DNA of 64,000 nt from a bacterium. Its GTDB lineage: Bacteria; Planctomycetota; Planctomycetia; Isosphaerales; Isosphaeraceae. A model generated the notes under the pieces. It was given only the letters and a program-made list of their open reading frames with translations. It was not told the DNA's origin and did not search any database. The position numbers were made by a program, and so were the translations under genes. Below are positions 36,057-45,800 of the stretch, one piece after another (the stretch's first letter is position 1; the number at the start of each line of letters is the position of its first letter). Location of the stretch: contig WGMM01000032.1 of the NCBI GenBank assembly GCA_016125085.1, forward strand, positions 1 through 64,000, in the 5' to 3' direction.

Positions 36057-36484
36057 ATCGATCCCGTCGCGAACGATTCTCCGGTTCGATCGGTTTCCTG
36101 ACCAGAGCCCAGCAGCCGTGATTGGCTCGGACCACTGATCGTCCCGTCGTCGTCGGACTTCATATCCTCTCCAAAATCGAGTTTCGCCCGTAATGAGACA
36201 CCGATGCGAATATTCATGAGCGATAGCCTATCCGTACGAACCCAATCATCCGTTATGACCGGTAGGATCGATCTTTCGACACGTTCGCCGAATTCGGATC
36301 GATCGAGTATTCGACCGCTCGGGCACTTCCCTCCAGCAAACGAGCGACCGAATCGGGCGACAAGCCTTCGGATCGATTCGATGCGAAATCGAGCGGGTCA
36401 TTCCGTTGACCCATCCCGGGAGTTCCTGTCGAAAGTAAGGCTTCGCCCGTACGTCATCGAATCCGATGAATCACCAGTCTGTCC
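36057..36484. other. Convergent intergenic region
   Basis: 428 bp between the beta-barrel gene and the PEP-CTERM gene, which converge on it. It is rich in TCGA and CGAA words. I see no gene, RNA or clear terminator. Confidence 0.5.
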
Positions 36485-37231
36485 TCATTGACGCGTCGTT
36501 TTCTTCCGCGACCTCACGAATACGATCGTTGCGACGCTCAAGGAACTCAAAAGCCAGGTTCCCGGCTCAGGCACAGGAGTCAGGGTCACGCGATAGTTCA
36601 TTCCGACGAACGACGCGAATGTCGACGTTCGATAGGCGAGAAGCTCGACCTTGGTTCCGGCACTCACGGAAAACGTCATTGCGCCGGCACCTCCCGATCC
36701 CGCGCTGAAGTCGTACGGGTTGGTTTTCGTGTAGGGGTCGACCGCATTCAGATCGCCGAGACTGAGCAGGGTCCCGTCTTTACGGATCTCCCATCTCATC
36801 GATCGGGTGTTCACCTCTTTCCACATCCCTCCCGTGATCGTTACGGTTCCTGCAAGCGGGCTCGTCCAGACGAGGCTCGAGAGATCCGTTCCCGTACGTG
36901 CCTCCTCGGCTCCGTGCATCACGATCGTACCGACATCGACGAAACCCGCCGTAAAAATGGATGTATTGGTAACTTTCATCCAGGCAGGCACGTGAGCGGT
37001 TCCAGGTGAAGCGGCATCCGCCCAGGCTTTCTGATTCGTTCCATTACCTGCCCAATCCGATTGATTCACCGTAAATGGCGAATTCGGCGCTTTATTGAGC
37101 TGCCATGCCCCGTTCGGGTTATTCACATCGCTCCAGTCGTCCTTGATGTCGTAGATCAAGTCGGCACCCTTCGTTGCCTGGACGTTCGAAACGGATGCAA
37201 GAACAAGACCACAAATGCACAATCTGATCAT
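36485..37231 (-). CDS. PEP-CTERM sorted secreted protein
   Basis: A 248-residue protein. The N-terminus (LCICGLVLASVSNVQATKGA) is a signal peptide. The body is Gly/Thr/Ser-rich with WAGNGTNQKAW and VNTRSMRWEIRKDGTLL, a beta-sandwich-like domain without a recognised family. The C-terminus VPEPGTWLLSSLSVATIVFV followed by RSRKKTTRQ is a classic PEP-CTERM tail (PEP motif, hydrophobic helix, basic end) processed by exosortase. No exosortase is in the window, so processing is done by a gene elsewhere. Upstream lies a 325-bp divergent region shared with the sigma factor gene. Confidence 0.85.
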   Translation of the reverse strand: MIRLCICGLVLASVSNVQATKGADLIYDIKDDWSDVNNPNGAWQLNKAPNSPFTVNQSDWAGNGTNQKAWADAASPGTAHVPAWMKVTNTSIFTAGFVDVGTIVMHGAEEARTGTDLSSLVWTSPLAGTVTITGGMWKEVNTRSMRWEIRKDGTLLSLGDLNAVDPYTKTNPYDFSAGSGGAGAMTFSVSAGTKVELLAYRTSTFASFVGMNYRVTLTPVPEPGTWLLSSLSVATIVFVRSRKKTTRQ

Positions 37232-37556
37232 TCGGATGCCCTTCTACATAGATGCCGTTCAGACGAAGTCGGTCGACCCGGCGAAGTCGCCCGGCCAGCA
37301 CCGCTTCCCTCTGAAAGACGAAAGCGTTGGAAAACTGCGAAGAATTTCCCCGAACCGAAAATGCCTGGTTAATCAAAACTCTTCTCTTCATAGATGTTTA
37401 AGTGGTGTCAAAAGGCAAAGCGCTCTATGCCACAGGCGAAACGAGCGAAGCATGGTGAGGGGGAACTTGTCGGAACCGGCGTAATCGCAAATAATCGATA
37501 CGAAAGGCTCCGGAACGATACGTTTCGCAGAGCGGAAAGAAGTCTCGGAGCATCCG
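37232..37556. other. Divergent intergenic region PEP-CTERM gene / sigma factor
   Basis: 325 bp with no convincing gene. A possible sigma-70 promoter for the sigma-kinase pair is TTGTCG at 37467-37472 with AATAAT at 37490-37495 (17-bp spacer), about 60 nt before ATG 37557. Confidence 0.5.
37467..37495 (+). promoter_or_regulatory. Candidate promoter of sigma-kinase pair
   Basis: TTGTCG and AATAAT separated by 17 bp, upstream of the sigma factor ATG at 37557, with GGAG 6-7 nt before that ATG. Matches are 4 of 6 and 5 of 6 to the sigma-70 consensus; no experimental support. Confidence 0.4.
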
Positions 37557-38183
37557 ATGCAGCAAACGACATCCCCCAATCACGATGACTGCAGCACGGA
37601 CTACGCCCTTCTCGAAATGCTCCGTGACGTTTCCGCCGATGAACCCTGGCGGCGATTCCTGAGAATTTACGAACCGATGATCCTGGCGCATTGCCGCGCC
37701 TGGGGCTTACCGGAAGCGATTTGCGATGACATCGCGGCCGACGTGACGCTCAAACTTCTTCAGGTTTTCACGGATGAATCCAAGCGAATCCGATGTACAT
37801 TTCGTGGATATCTTTCGCGAATCGTCCGCAACCGGATTTTCGATCACTTCCGCGAATTGCGCAGGGAAAACGACCTGCTCATCAGTTTCGCTCAATTCGC
37901 GGGTAATGGCGACGAGACCTCGCTCGAAATCGAGACCGTGTCTGACTCCATAGAAAAGTCGATCGTCCGTCGCCTGCGTATGCTCGAAACCGCAATGAAA
38001 TCGGTCAGCGCAAGGATCGGACCGCGTCAGTGGGACATGTTCAGGGAATTCGAACTGGAAGGTGCTACCGCGGAGGAAATCGCCTCGAAATTCGGCTTGA
38101 GTCTGAGTGCTGTCTATAAGAACAGAGCGCTCGTCCGAAAATTGCTGACCTCGACTCTGGAGGGCCTTGAAAATGGGGGCTGA
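37557..38183 (+). CDS. ECF-type RNA polymerase sigma factor
   Basis: A 208-residue sigma factor. Region 2: WRRFLRIYEPMILAHCRAWG, then ICDDIAADVTLKLLQVFTDE, then RFRGYL-like FRGYLSRIVRNRIFDHFREL. Region 4: DMFREFELEGATAEEIASKF, then GLSLSAVYKNRALVRKLLTS, the helix-turn-helix that would contact the -35 box. A linker of about 70 residues separates them. Its last 11 nt overlap the ATG of the kinase gene, so the two are one unit. This arrangement, ECF sigma followed by a transmembrane Ser/Thr kinase, is a planctomycete hallmark. Target promoters are not known. Confidence 0.88.
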   Translation: MQQTTSPNHDDCSTDYALLEMLRDVSADEPWRRFLRIYEPMILAHCRAWGLPEAICDDIAADVTLKLLQVFTDESKRIRCTFRGYLSRIVRNRIFDHFRELRRENDLLISFAQFAGNGDETSLEIETVSDSIEKSIVRRLRMLETAMKSVSARIGPRQWDMFREFELEGATAEEIASKFGLSLSAVYKNRALVRKLLTSTLEGLENGG

Positions 38184-40929
38184 AGAGGTCGAGCTGCCTG
38201 AATTCGAACGCAATTCGGCTTGTCCGGATCCTTCGGTGCTTGTCGAATTCGCACAGGACGATCTGACTCGCCGCCACGATGATGCGATCGCGGCACATCT
38301 GGAAAGCTGCACTCGTTGTCGTGATCGCCTGGATGGGCACGATGTCGCGGGCTGGATGAACTTGCCGGCTGTTCGCCGGATCGCCATTCCCGCCCAGCGA
38401 ATGCCGGTTCTGGAAGGATACGATGTCATCGAAAGAGTCGGAAAAGGAGGGCAGGGAGTCGTTTACAAGGCGATCGAAAAGAAGATCGAGCGATTCGTCG
38501 CGATCAAAACGATCGACGAAGAAAGTCAGTTCGACGCGATCGCCCACGGACGGTTGATCGAAGAGGCCAAAGCCGCGGGCCGCCTCAATCATCCGCATAT
38601 CGTGCGAATCTTGAGCGTACTGCATGCCGAAATGCAATCGGCTATCGTCATGGAATGGCTGGGTGGAGGGACTCTGGCCCAACGGCTGAAAAACGGCAAG
38701 ATCGAATTGCGTGATGCGGTCACGATCATGATCGACATCACGGACGCAGTATCTTTCGCGCATCGAAACGGAATCATCCACAGGGACATCAAACCCGGGA
38801 ACATCGTGTTCGAAGATTCCGGATTTCGCACCGCCAGGCTCACGGATTTCGGTCTCGCGAAACGGAGTCGCACAGAAGGCGACTGTTCGACGACTTCGGA
38901 TATGGTCGGATCCCCGAACTACATGTCACCCGAAGCGATCTCGAGTCTGCGCGGCAAAATCAGCGAACGTTCCGATATCTATTCTCTCGGTTCCGTGCTA
39001 TACCACATTCTCGCAGGGCGGGCTCCTTTCGAAAGCCACTCCCCGATCGAGACCGTTTACCTCTCGCTCAACCACGACCCGATCCCGCCTCGCGTTTACC
39101 GTTCCGACGTGCCGGACGATCTTGAGACCATCTGCCTGAAATGTCTGGCGAAGGATCCCAACGAACGTTATTCAAGAGCCCAGGATCTGCTCGAGGATCT
39201 GAAGCGATTCGCCGAAGGCCGCCCGATTCTCGCGAAACGTGATCCCCGATGGAAACCTGCCTTGCGTTGGGCTAGACGAAATCCTGCGGCTACAGCTCTG
39301 GCATCGGCCTTGATCATCCTGATCGTCGTGACGATCGCCGCCTTGACGATTCTGCTGAATCGGGCAAATGCCAGCGAAATTCGGAGCCGGGCCAATGCCA
39401 ACCTGGCCAACGAGAACTTGATACGTGCCAGAGAGAGCGAACGAATCGCTGAGAGTCGGCTCACCGATTCGATCGATGCGCTGGGCATTTCCACGCCGAT
39501 ATTCAAAAGATTTCTCGAATCGGTCGATCCGAACCCCGGGGAGATTCGGAAAATCGACGAATTCAGGCAATTATGTCAGAAAATGGCGATCGATTCGAAA
39601 GACCCCGTCGAAAGATTGAAGTTTCATTATGTGACGCTGGAACTCGGCGATTCACTGTTCAAAATCGAAACGAGGAAAACAGAAGCGATCGAATGGACCC
39701 GAACCGCTCGTAAGAATATCGGCGAATTTCTTGAACGCCTCGATGATCGATCAGGCTCGATCGATACCTTTGTCGATCGACCAGACGTTTTCGTTTTCCG
39801 CCTTGCCGAAAAAGCACACATTCAATACGCCCACGCATGTTCCCAGCTTGCGGGAATCCTGATTTCGCAGGCCGGCGGACCGGGCCGCGCACAGCCCGAA
39901 CATATTGACCTCCTCGAAGAAGCGATCGAACACGCAGAGACGGCCCTGGAATCGAACGCGGAACTCGACGAAGCCCGAGGCGATATCGCGAACTATCGAA
40001 GACTGATCGCGATGATTCGTATCGAAAACAAGGAATTCGAATCGGCGAAGTCTCAACTGAACAAGGCTCTTGCTCTTTCGGAATCGCTCAGAAAAACCTA
40101 TCCTGACGACCCTGGCCGGTGGCTTGCCGTCGTCAGAAACATCGAACAGGTGAATCAACTTGCGATCGAAGTCGACAAGGATTTGCCTGCATTTTATGCA
40201 AATCTCGACCGCCTTGAAGAATTGCTCTCCATCGCCTTCCTTCGTTCCGGCGATGAATGGAACGAAGTCACGAATCAGATACTGATGCTGCTCGAAAGCA
40301 GACCTAGACTGCTCTACCGGACAGGCGATGCAAAAAGAGCGCTTGACCTCATCGATCGCCTGATCGCTATGTCCGGCTCGCTGAAAATTGCGCCTTCCCG
40401 CGATTTCGAAAAACGAAGGCGCACCTCCGATTTAAGGGTCGAAAGAATCGCGCTTCTCCGATTGATGGACAGCCCGCGGAGCGAACTGGACGAAGCGATC
40501 GAACGAACCCGAAAACTCTTCGAAGAGATCGATCATCCCGAATTGAAATCGATCTGTCTGGCGAATTTGATGATGTGTACGTCCGCCCCCGATCGATGGA
40601 ATCATTCAGCCCTGCGCCAAGCTGTTTTCGCCGTTGAAGGGCGAAGCGATCAATGGAAGATCTGGAAAAAACTCAGTTCGATTCTGGATTCATCGAATGG
40701 ACTTTCGGCTTCAGGCCCCACGGTAGACTGGACCGTTCCAGTCTTCGACGATCTCGACCAGGTTGGTTATCTGAACTTCGCAAGGGCCGAAGCATTGATC
40801 CGATCAGGACAAATCGATAAAGCCGCTACGCTTCTGAATCGACTCCGAATAGCAATCGACAGGAATTTACGATGTTCTCTGATCACCGTATTTCTGGAGG
40901 AATCCCTGGAACTTTCATTGCAGGAATGA
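38173..40929 (+). CDS. Zinc-finger anti-sigma-like Ser/Thr protein kinase, membrane anchored
   Basis: A 918-residue protein from ATG 38173, overlapping the sigma gene. Residues 42-49 (HLESCTRC) form a zinc-binding anti-sigma-type motif H-x3-C-x2-C. The kinase domain follows: GKGGQGVVY (89-98), catalytic Lys in FVAIKTID (112), HRDIKPGN (203-210), DFG (225-227) and SPE. A membrane helix lies at about 372-395 (ALIILIVVTIAALTILLN). The remaining 500 residues are helical and TPR-like, outside the cytoplasm. It probably holds the sigma factor through the zinc finger and relays an envelope signal by phosphorylation; the mechanism is inference. Confidence 0.88.
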   Translation: MGAEEVELPEFERNSACPDPSVLVEFAQDDLTRRHDDAIAAHLESCTRCRDRLDGHDVAGWMNLPAVRRIAIPAQRMPVLEGYDVIERVGKGGQGVVYKAIEKKIERFVAIKTIDEESQFDAIAHGRLIEEAKAAGRLNHPHIVRILSVLHAEMQSAIVMEWLGGGTLAQRLKNGKIELRDAVTIMIDITDAVSFAHRNGIIHRDIKPGNIVFEDSGFRTARLTDFGLAKRSRTEGDCSTTSDMVGSPNYMSPEAISSLRGKISERSDIYSLGSVLYHILAGRAPFESHSPIETVYLSLNHDPIPPRVYRSDVPDDLETICLKCLAKDPNERYSRAQDLLEDLKRFAEGRPILAKRDPRWKPALRWARRNPAATALASALIILIVVTIAALTILLNRANASEIRSRANANLANENLIRARESERIAESRLTDSIDALGISTPIFKRFLESVDPNPGEIRKIDEFRQLCQKMAIDSKDPVERLKFHYVTLELGDSLFKIETRKTEAIEWTRTARKNIGEFLERLDDRSGSIDTFVDRPDVFVFRLAEKAHIQYAHACSQLAGILISQAGGPGRAQPEHIDLLEEAIEHAETALESNAELDEARGDIANYRRLIAMIRIENKEFESAKSQLNKALALSESLRKTYPDDPGRWLAVVRNIEQVNQLAIEVDKDLPAFYANLDRLEELLSIAFLRSGDEWNEVTNQILMLLESRPRLLYRTGDAKRALDLIDRLIAMSGSLKIAPSRDFEKRRRTSDLRVERIALLRLMDSPRSELDEAIERTRKLFEEIDHPELKSICLANLMMCTSAPDRWNHSALRQAVFAVEGRSDQWKIWKKLSSILDSSNGLSASGPTVDWTVPVFDDLDQVGYLNFARAEALIRSGQIDKAATLLNRLRIAIDRNLRCSLITVFLEESLELSLQE

Positions 40930-40956
40930 ATCGCTCCAAACATCCAGTCGACTCCA

Positions 40957-40974
40957 CTCGGATTTCGATCCGAG
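40957..40974 (+). terminator. Stem-loop after the kinase gene
   Basis: CTCGGAT (40957-40963) and ATCCGAG (40968-40974) pair perfectly around a TTCG tetraloop, 28 nt past the kinase stop. AAAGGC rather than a T-tract follows, so it is only a weak terminator candidate. Confidence 0.45.
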
Positions 40975-41052
40975 AAAGGCTCGAATCGAGATCTCATTGC
41001 GGTGAATCGGAATGATCGTCAGGCGTTCTCGAACCGCTTTCCCTTGAGTATT

Positions 41053-41082
41053 TTGACACGCCCCCCAATTGAAGCGCACAAT
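41053..41082 (+). promoter_or_regulatory. Candidate promoter of DUF1501 gene
   Basis: A perfect TTGACA (41053-41058) is followed at 18 bp by CACAAT (41077-41082), about 85 nt before ATG 41167. The -35 match is exact and the -10 is 4 of 6. Confidence 0.4.
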
Positions 41083-41166
41083 GATATGAGACAAAAGAAC
41101 CTGCCTGACAAGCATCAGTCCCACTCGCTAACCGCCCCATAAGCCCATTCGGGGAATTCCGCCCCC

Positions 41167-42675
41167 ATGAACCCCAACGACATCGCCCCGATCATCGATA
41201 CGATTCCCGCTGATGCTTGCTTGCGCTCGGGATTCGGGCGCTCTGCTTCGCGCCGTGGGCTGCTGCGTGCCGGGTCGATCGCGCTTTGGGGCGGGCCGGC
41301 TATGGCGGGGCTCGATCGCTTCCTCGCCGCTCGCGAATTTTCTGAAGCGGCTCCCGGCACACGACCGCGCGGCGGTTCGTTCGGCAAGGCGAAACGCTGC
41401 ATTCTGCTGTTCATGTGGGGCGGGCCCGCACAGCAGGACACCTGGGACATGAAGCCCGAAGCCCCCTCGGAATTTCGGGGCGAATTCCGGCCCATTTCCA
41501 CCAGCGTGCCAGGCCTGTCCATCTGCGAGCACTTTCCCCGCCTGGCCCGGCAGGCCCATCGGCTGACGGTCATCCGGTCCATGACGCACCGCGACGTGAA
41601 CCACACCACTGCCACGCACGAAATCCTTACCGGCCGGCCGATACCGCGTGTCGGTGGCGGCGACGTGCGCGAAGACTGGCCCCATTACGGCGCAGTGCTC
41701 GCCAAGCTCGACCCGGCCCGCAATCGATCGGTGCTGCCGTCTTACGTTCAGATGCGGCCCGAGCTGCCTGATGCCGCGCCCCGATTCGTCGAATCGAGCC
41801 ACGGGCAGGGCGGCGGCTGGATGGGCCCGAACTTCGACCCGATGACGATCGACGACGATCCGTCGCTCGGCAGCTATCGCCCGGCATCGGCCAATTTGCC
41901 TGAAGGGCTAAGCCTGGAACGGCTCCAGAGCCGCCGCGAACTGGCTGAAATGCTGGCAGGGCAGTCGCCGGGTGTCGCGGCTTCCGGCTGGCAGTTTCAG
42001 CCGATGCCGACGGTCATGGACCGGCACAGGGCCCGGGCCATCGACATGCTCCGCGACCGCAAGGCGATCGAGGCCTTCGACCTTTCCCTGGAAGACCCGA
42101 AGCTGCGTGAGCGTTACGGCCTGAACCCGCACGGCCAAAGTGTGCTGCAGGCCCGGCGGCTGGTGGAATCGGGCGTGCCGATCGTAACGGTCTTCTGGCC
42201 CAACGACGGCATCACGAACGTGTCGGTCTATTGGGACACGCACAACCGCAACTTCATCGACCTGAAAAACCGGCTAATGCCGCCGGCAGACCAGGCCTTC
42301 GACGCCCTGCTGGACGACCTGGCGAGTCGAGGGATGCTCGACGACACGCTCATCGTGTGGAGCGGCGAATTCGGCCGCACGCCGCGTGTCGGGCAATCGG
42401 TCGTCGGCGGTGCCGGGGCAGGGCGGGACGGCCGCGACCACTGGCCCCACTGCTTTTCCACCGTGCTGGCCGGGGCAGGCACACGAGGCGGATACGTGCA
42501 TGGAGCTTCCGACAAATACGCGGCCTACCCTTCAAGAGATGCCGTGACTTCAGGCGATCTGGCGGCGACGATCTATCACCTCCTGGGCATCGACCCCGAT
42601 ACCGAATTGCGCGACACGCTGGACCGGCCGATGGCGCTGACGACAGGGCAGGTGGTGCCGGAATTGCTGGGGTGA
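41167..42675 (+). CDS. DUF1501 domain protein
   Basis: A 502-residue protein of the planctomycete DUF1501 family, related to the alkaline phosphatase/sulfatase fold. The N-terminus has a twin-arginine-like SASRRGLLRAG followed by a hydrophobic stretch, suggesting Tat export. Conserved parts include LLFMWGGPAQQDTWDMKPEA, SMTHRDVNHTTATHEILTGR, DTLIVWSGEFGRTPRV and DHWPHCFSTVLAGAGTRGGY. Metal ligands of the fold are probably among these D/H residues. Family function is unknown. Its usual DUF1549/DUF1553 partner is not adjacent. The gene stands alone, behind a perfect TTGACA and before a hairpin. Confidence 0.9.
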   Translation: MNPNDIAPIIDTIPADACLRSGFGRSASRRGLLRAGSIALWGGPAMAGLDRFLAAREFSEAAPGTRPRGGSFGKAKRCILLFMWGGPAQQDTWDMKPEAPSEFRGEFRPISTSVPGLSICEHFPRLARQAHRLTVIRSMTHRDVNHTTATHEILTGRPIPRVGGGDVREDWPHYGAVLAKLDPARNRSVLPSYVQMRPELPDAAPRFVESSHGQGGGWMGPNFDPMTIDDDPSLGSYRPASANLPEGLSLERLQSRRELAEMLAGQSPGVAASGWQFQPMPTVMDRHRARAIDMLRDRKAIEAFDLSLEDPKLRERYGLNPHGQSVLQARRLVESGVPIVTVFWPNDGITNVSVYWDTHNRNFIDLKNRLMPPADQAFDALLDDLASRGMLDDTLIVWSGEFGRTPRVGQSVVGGAGAGRDGRDHWPHCFSTVLAGAGTRGGYVHGASDKYAAYPSRDAVTSGDLAATIYHLLGIDPDTELRDTLDRPMALTTGQVVPELLG

Positions 42676-42729
42676 AGCAATTTTGGGTCGCATGACGGAA
42701 TTTCGCATTTCGAGTGATCGTTCGAATGA

Positions 42730-42753
42730 AATGGCGGACCAGAGCCCGCCATT
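42730..42753 (+). terminator. Stem-loop between DUF1501 gene and ABC-peptidase gene
   Basis: AATGGCGG (42730-42737) pairs with CCGCCATT (42746-42753), loop ACCAGAGC. It lies between two convergent genes and can serve both. The 3' side continues CCTATTC, only a weak T-rich tail. Confidence 0.6.
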
Positions 42754-42806
42754 CCTATTCTCACCCGATGTTAGCCCGATAATTCCGGCTTTTGCTATGG
42801 GACCTG

Positions 42807-45800
42807 TTACAAGGCTTTCTCCGACCGGTCGCGGCCGATCAGGAGCAGGTTCAGGTCCGGGTCCAGTGTGACTTTCTCGGGCAAGAACGGGGTGTCGATC
42901 GTGAAATCGACCGACTTGCCGGGCTCGACCGACACCTTCGTGCGGACGTCTTTGTAAGGCTCGCCGGGCTTCTTCTCAGGCGGTGCGGGCAGCCATGACT
43001 TGCCGGGCGGGAAACGGCGGCCGACGGAAGCCGCGACCTCCACTTCGACCGTACCGGTGCCGTCATTTCGGACCTTGCCGGTCACTTTACGGGATTCCGC
43101 AGTTGTGCCGTCGGCCACTTTGACGTCGTCCAGGAACATATTCGGCAGGGCCTTGCCCTTGATCCACTGATCGGCAAAGCGGTCAAATGCCGGTTTGTCT
43201 GGCGCGTGTTCTCGCAGAACTTCCAGCAGGTCTTCCACCAGCGGCGCGTCCTGCGAGCCAGCCGGATACTTGCGGATCATCTCGGCCAGGCCTTTGTGGA
43301 ACGCTTCCACACCCATCAGGCGCGAGAGCATCCAGAACACCCAGCCGCCCCGTTCGTAGGTCACTGTCTGGTCGGTCGGCTTGCTGCCGTCCACCTTGTT
43401 CAGGGCCTGTTCGTCGTCGCCGCGGCGGCCGAAGACATAGCGGAATTCCATGTTCTTCATCAGGCCGATGCGGGCCCTTTCGCCGAGTTCTTTCTCCACC
43501 AGCCGGATAGCCGAGTAGTTGGCCAGGGCTTCGGAAAGCACATTGCCGCCAGGGCCGGCGCCGGGAACCAGCATGTTGCCCCACCACTGGTGTGCGGCTT
43601 CGTGGGCGGTGACGTAAAAGGCTGTGTTCGAATCCTCGTCGCTCAGGGTCTTGAACCCGATAGACTCGGAAAATGTGATGTTCGTCGGGAAGCCCTGGGC
43701 GTAATCGGCGAGGCCGGCGAATTCGCTCAGCTTCAGCTCTTTCCAGGGGAAGACGCCGAACCATTCGCCATAGTGCTTGCGCGCGGCTTCCAGGCCACGA
43801 AGCATTTCCGGCACATTGCGGCCGTGGCGCGAGTCGTGATAGATCACTACGCCGTCGCCCTTCGCTTCGGTCCATCGCCCGGCGACGATGTTGAAGAACG
43901 AAACGGGGTGATCGCTCTTCCAGACGAACGTTTTGGTGCCGTCAAGCTGCTCGATGACCTTTTCGAGCGTACCGACGCTGTTCGCCCGGAAATCGCCCGG
44001 CACGGTCACTTCGATGTTCGTGGTCATCTTCGAACCGTCGCCGATGGCGGGGTCGACTTGCTTCTTGTAGTAATCGTCCGGATATTTTTTCGCCTCGGGG
44101 CGGTCGCGCGGGGCCAGGCCACGATTTTCGTCGAAGCCGAACTTGGGCAGGAAGCTTTGCGAAAAGCTCGTCAGTACGACGCTCGAAGGCACGATGAATT
44201 CCATGCGTGTCGTGCCTATACGGTTCATGCCTTTCGGGAACGTACCGTCGTAAATGAATCCGAATTTGGCCGTTTCTCCTGGGGCGAACGGTGTTTTGTC
44301 AGGCTTGCGCACGATTTTCAGGCCGGCGCGGTTTTCGGGCACGATGGGCTTGCCGTCCCACGTCCAGGTTTCGTTCGAAAGGTGGTGGCCGATGGTCATG
44401 GGGATTTCGTCCATCGGCTCCTTGCGATGATTCTTCAGGACGAACGAACCATCGGCATGAAAGGAACTTTTGGCCGGATCGATGGCGATCTTCAGGTCGA
44501 CGGCCGTGATCGTCGGCGGCTTGAAGTCGAAGAAAGTTGCCACGTTCTTGCGCCAGTAGTCTTTGTCTGCCTTTTTGGTGACGGCACCTTCCGGGCCCTG
44601 GCGAATGCGCTGATAGATAGCCCCATAAGCGACCAGGGGCAGAATCGAAGCCGCTATGGCAGGCGCGTAACGCTTCAGGATCGACCGGAAGCCGATGCGC
44701 GAACGCCAGCGGACGATATCGGGAGTGTATTTCGTCACGCGCACCGAGGCCAGCGTCAGCAGGAAAACGCCCCAGCACATCATGGAGATCCGGTTTGCCG
44801 TGATCGCTTCACGGTAAAGCTCGAAACGTGAGATATCGCTATATCGCACAGTGCTCCATAACGGCCAGTTATTGGCCCAGTGCATGTAGTCGCGAATGCT
44901 CGCGGCGGTCGTCAGACCAAGTGCGAACGCACCAAGTGCGAGCACGGCATAGACATTCGACGAAACCGCCCGGAACAGGCAGATGCAGCTCGACCAGAAA
45001 AAAAAGCTGGGGAGCAGAAGCAGCCCCCAGATAATCCCCAGAGGGATCCATTCGATACCCGTCTGACGCTGATAAAGGATGGTGATAACCATGCCGACAA
45101 AGACACTGGCGACCACGGCGAAGCCGACAATGACGAAAGCCAGCGACTTGCCGACCAGCCAGGCGGAGATGGGCAATGGCGTGCCGAACACAAAAGGTTC
45201 TATACGTGCGGAGCGTTCCCGTTCCAGGGCATTCATGCCGAAGAACAGGGCGAGAAGGGACGTACAGAACGTCACGATTCCGAATGTCTGTGCCGCGAAA
45301 TCGCCGGAAGTGACCAGAATCGTGGTATTGAGAGGCCCCGGCATTACGACAGTCCGCACCGTCGCGATGAAGGCGATGATCACGCCGAAAAGCCAAAGCC
45401 CCGGCCCGCGCACGAGATTGCGCGACTCAGCCCTGGCGATAGTAAGGACGTACCTGAGCCAGCCTGGCCGCCGGGTGCGCATGCCCATGTCCGCGAGCGA
45501 AGTCGAAATTGCCGGCGCTTCGACCTTTTCGCTCACAGGGACTTCGGCGATCTCAGACTTGATCCGTGCAGGTTTGTGTTTTCTCCGGGAAGATCCGACA
45601 GGCTCCATTGCCCGGCTGCCTGAAGCGAACACCAGCCCGAGTGACAGTGCCAGAATCAGCGCCCGGCTGCCGAGAAATTGCGGCTCGTAAGGAATTGGCG
45701 TCGTGTTGTAATACGCCGCGCCGCGGTCTTCACGGAGGAATTTCTGATTGAGCCATTCCGTGCCTGTCGGGTCTACGGCGATCAGGCCCTGCTTCACGGC

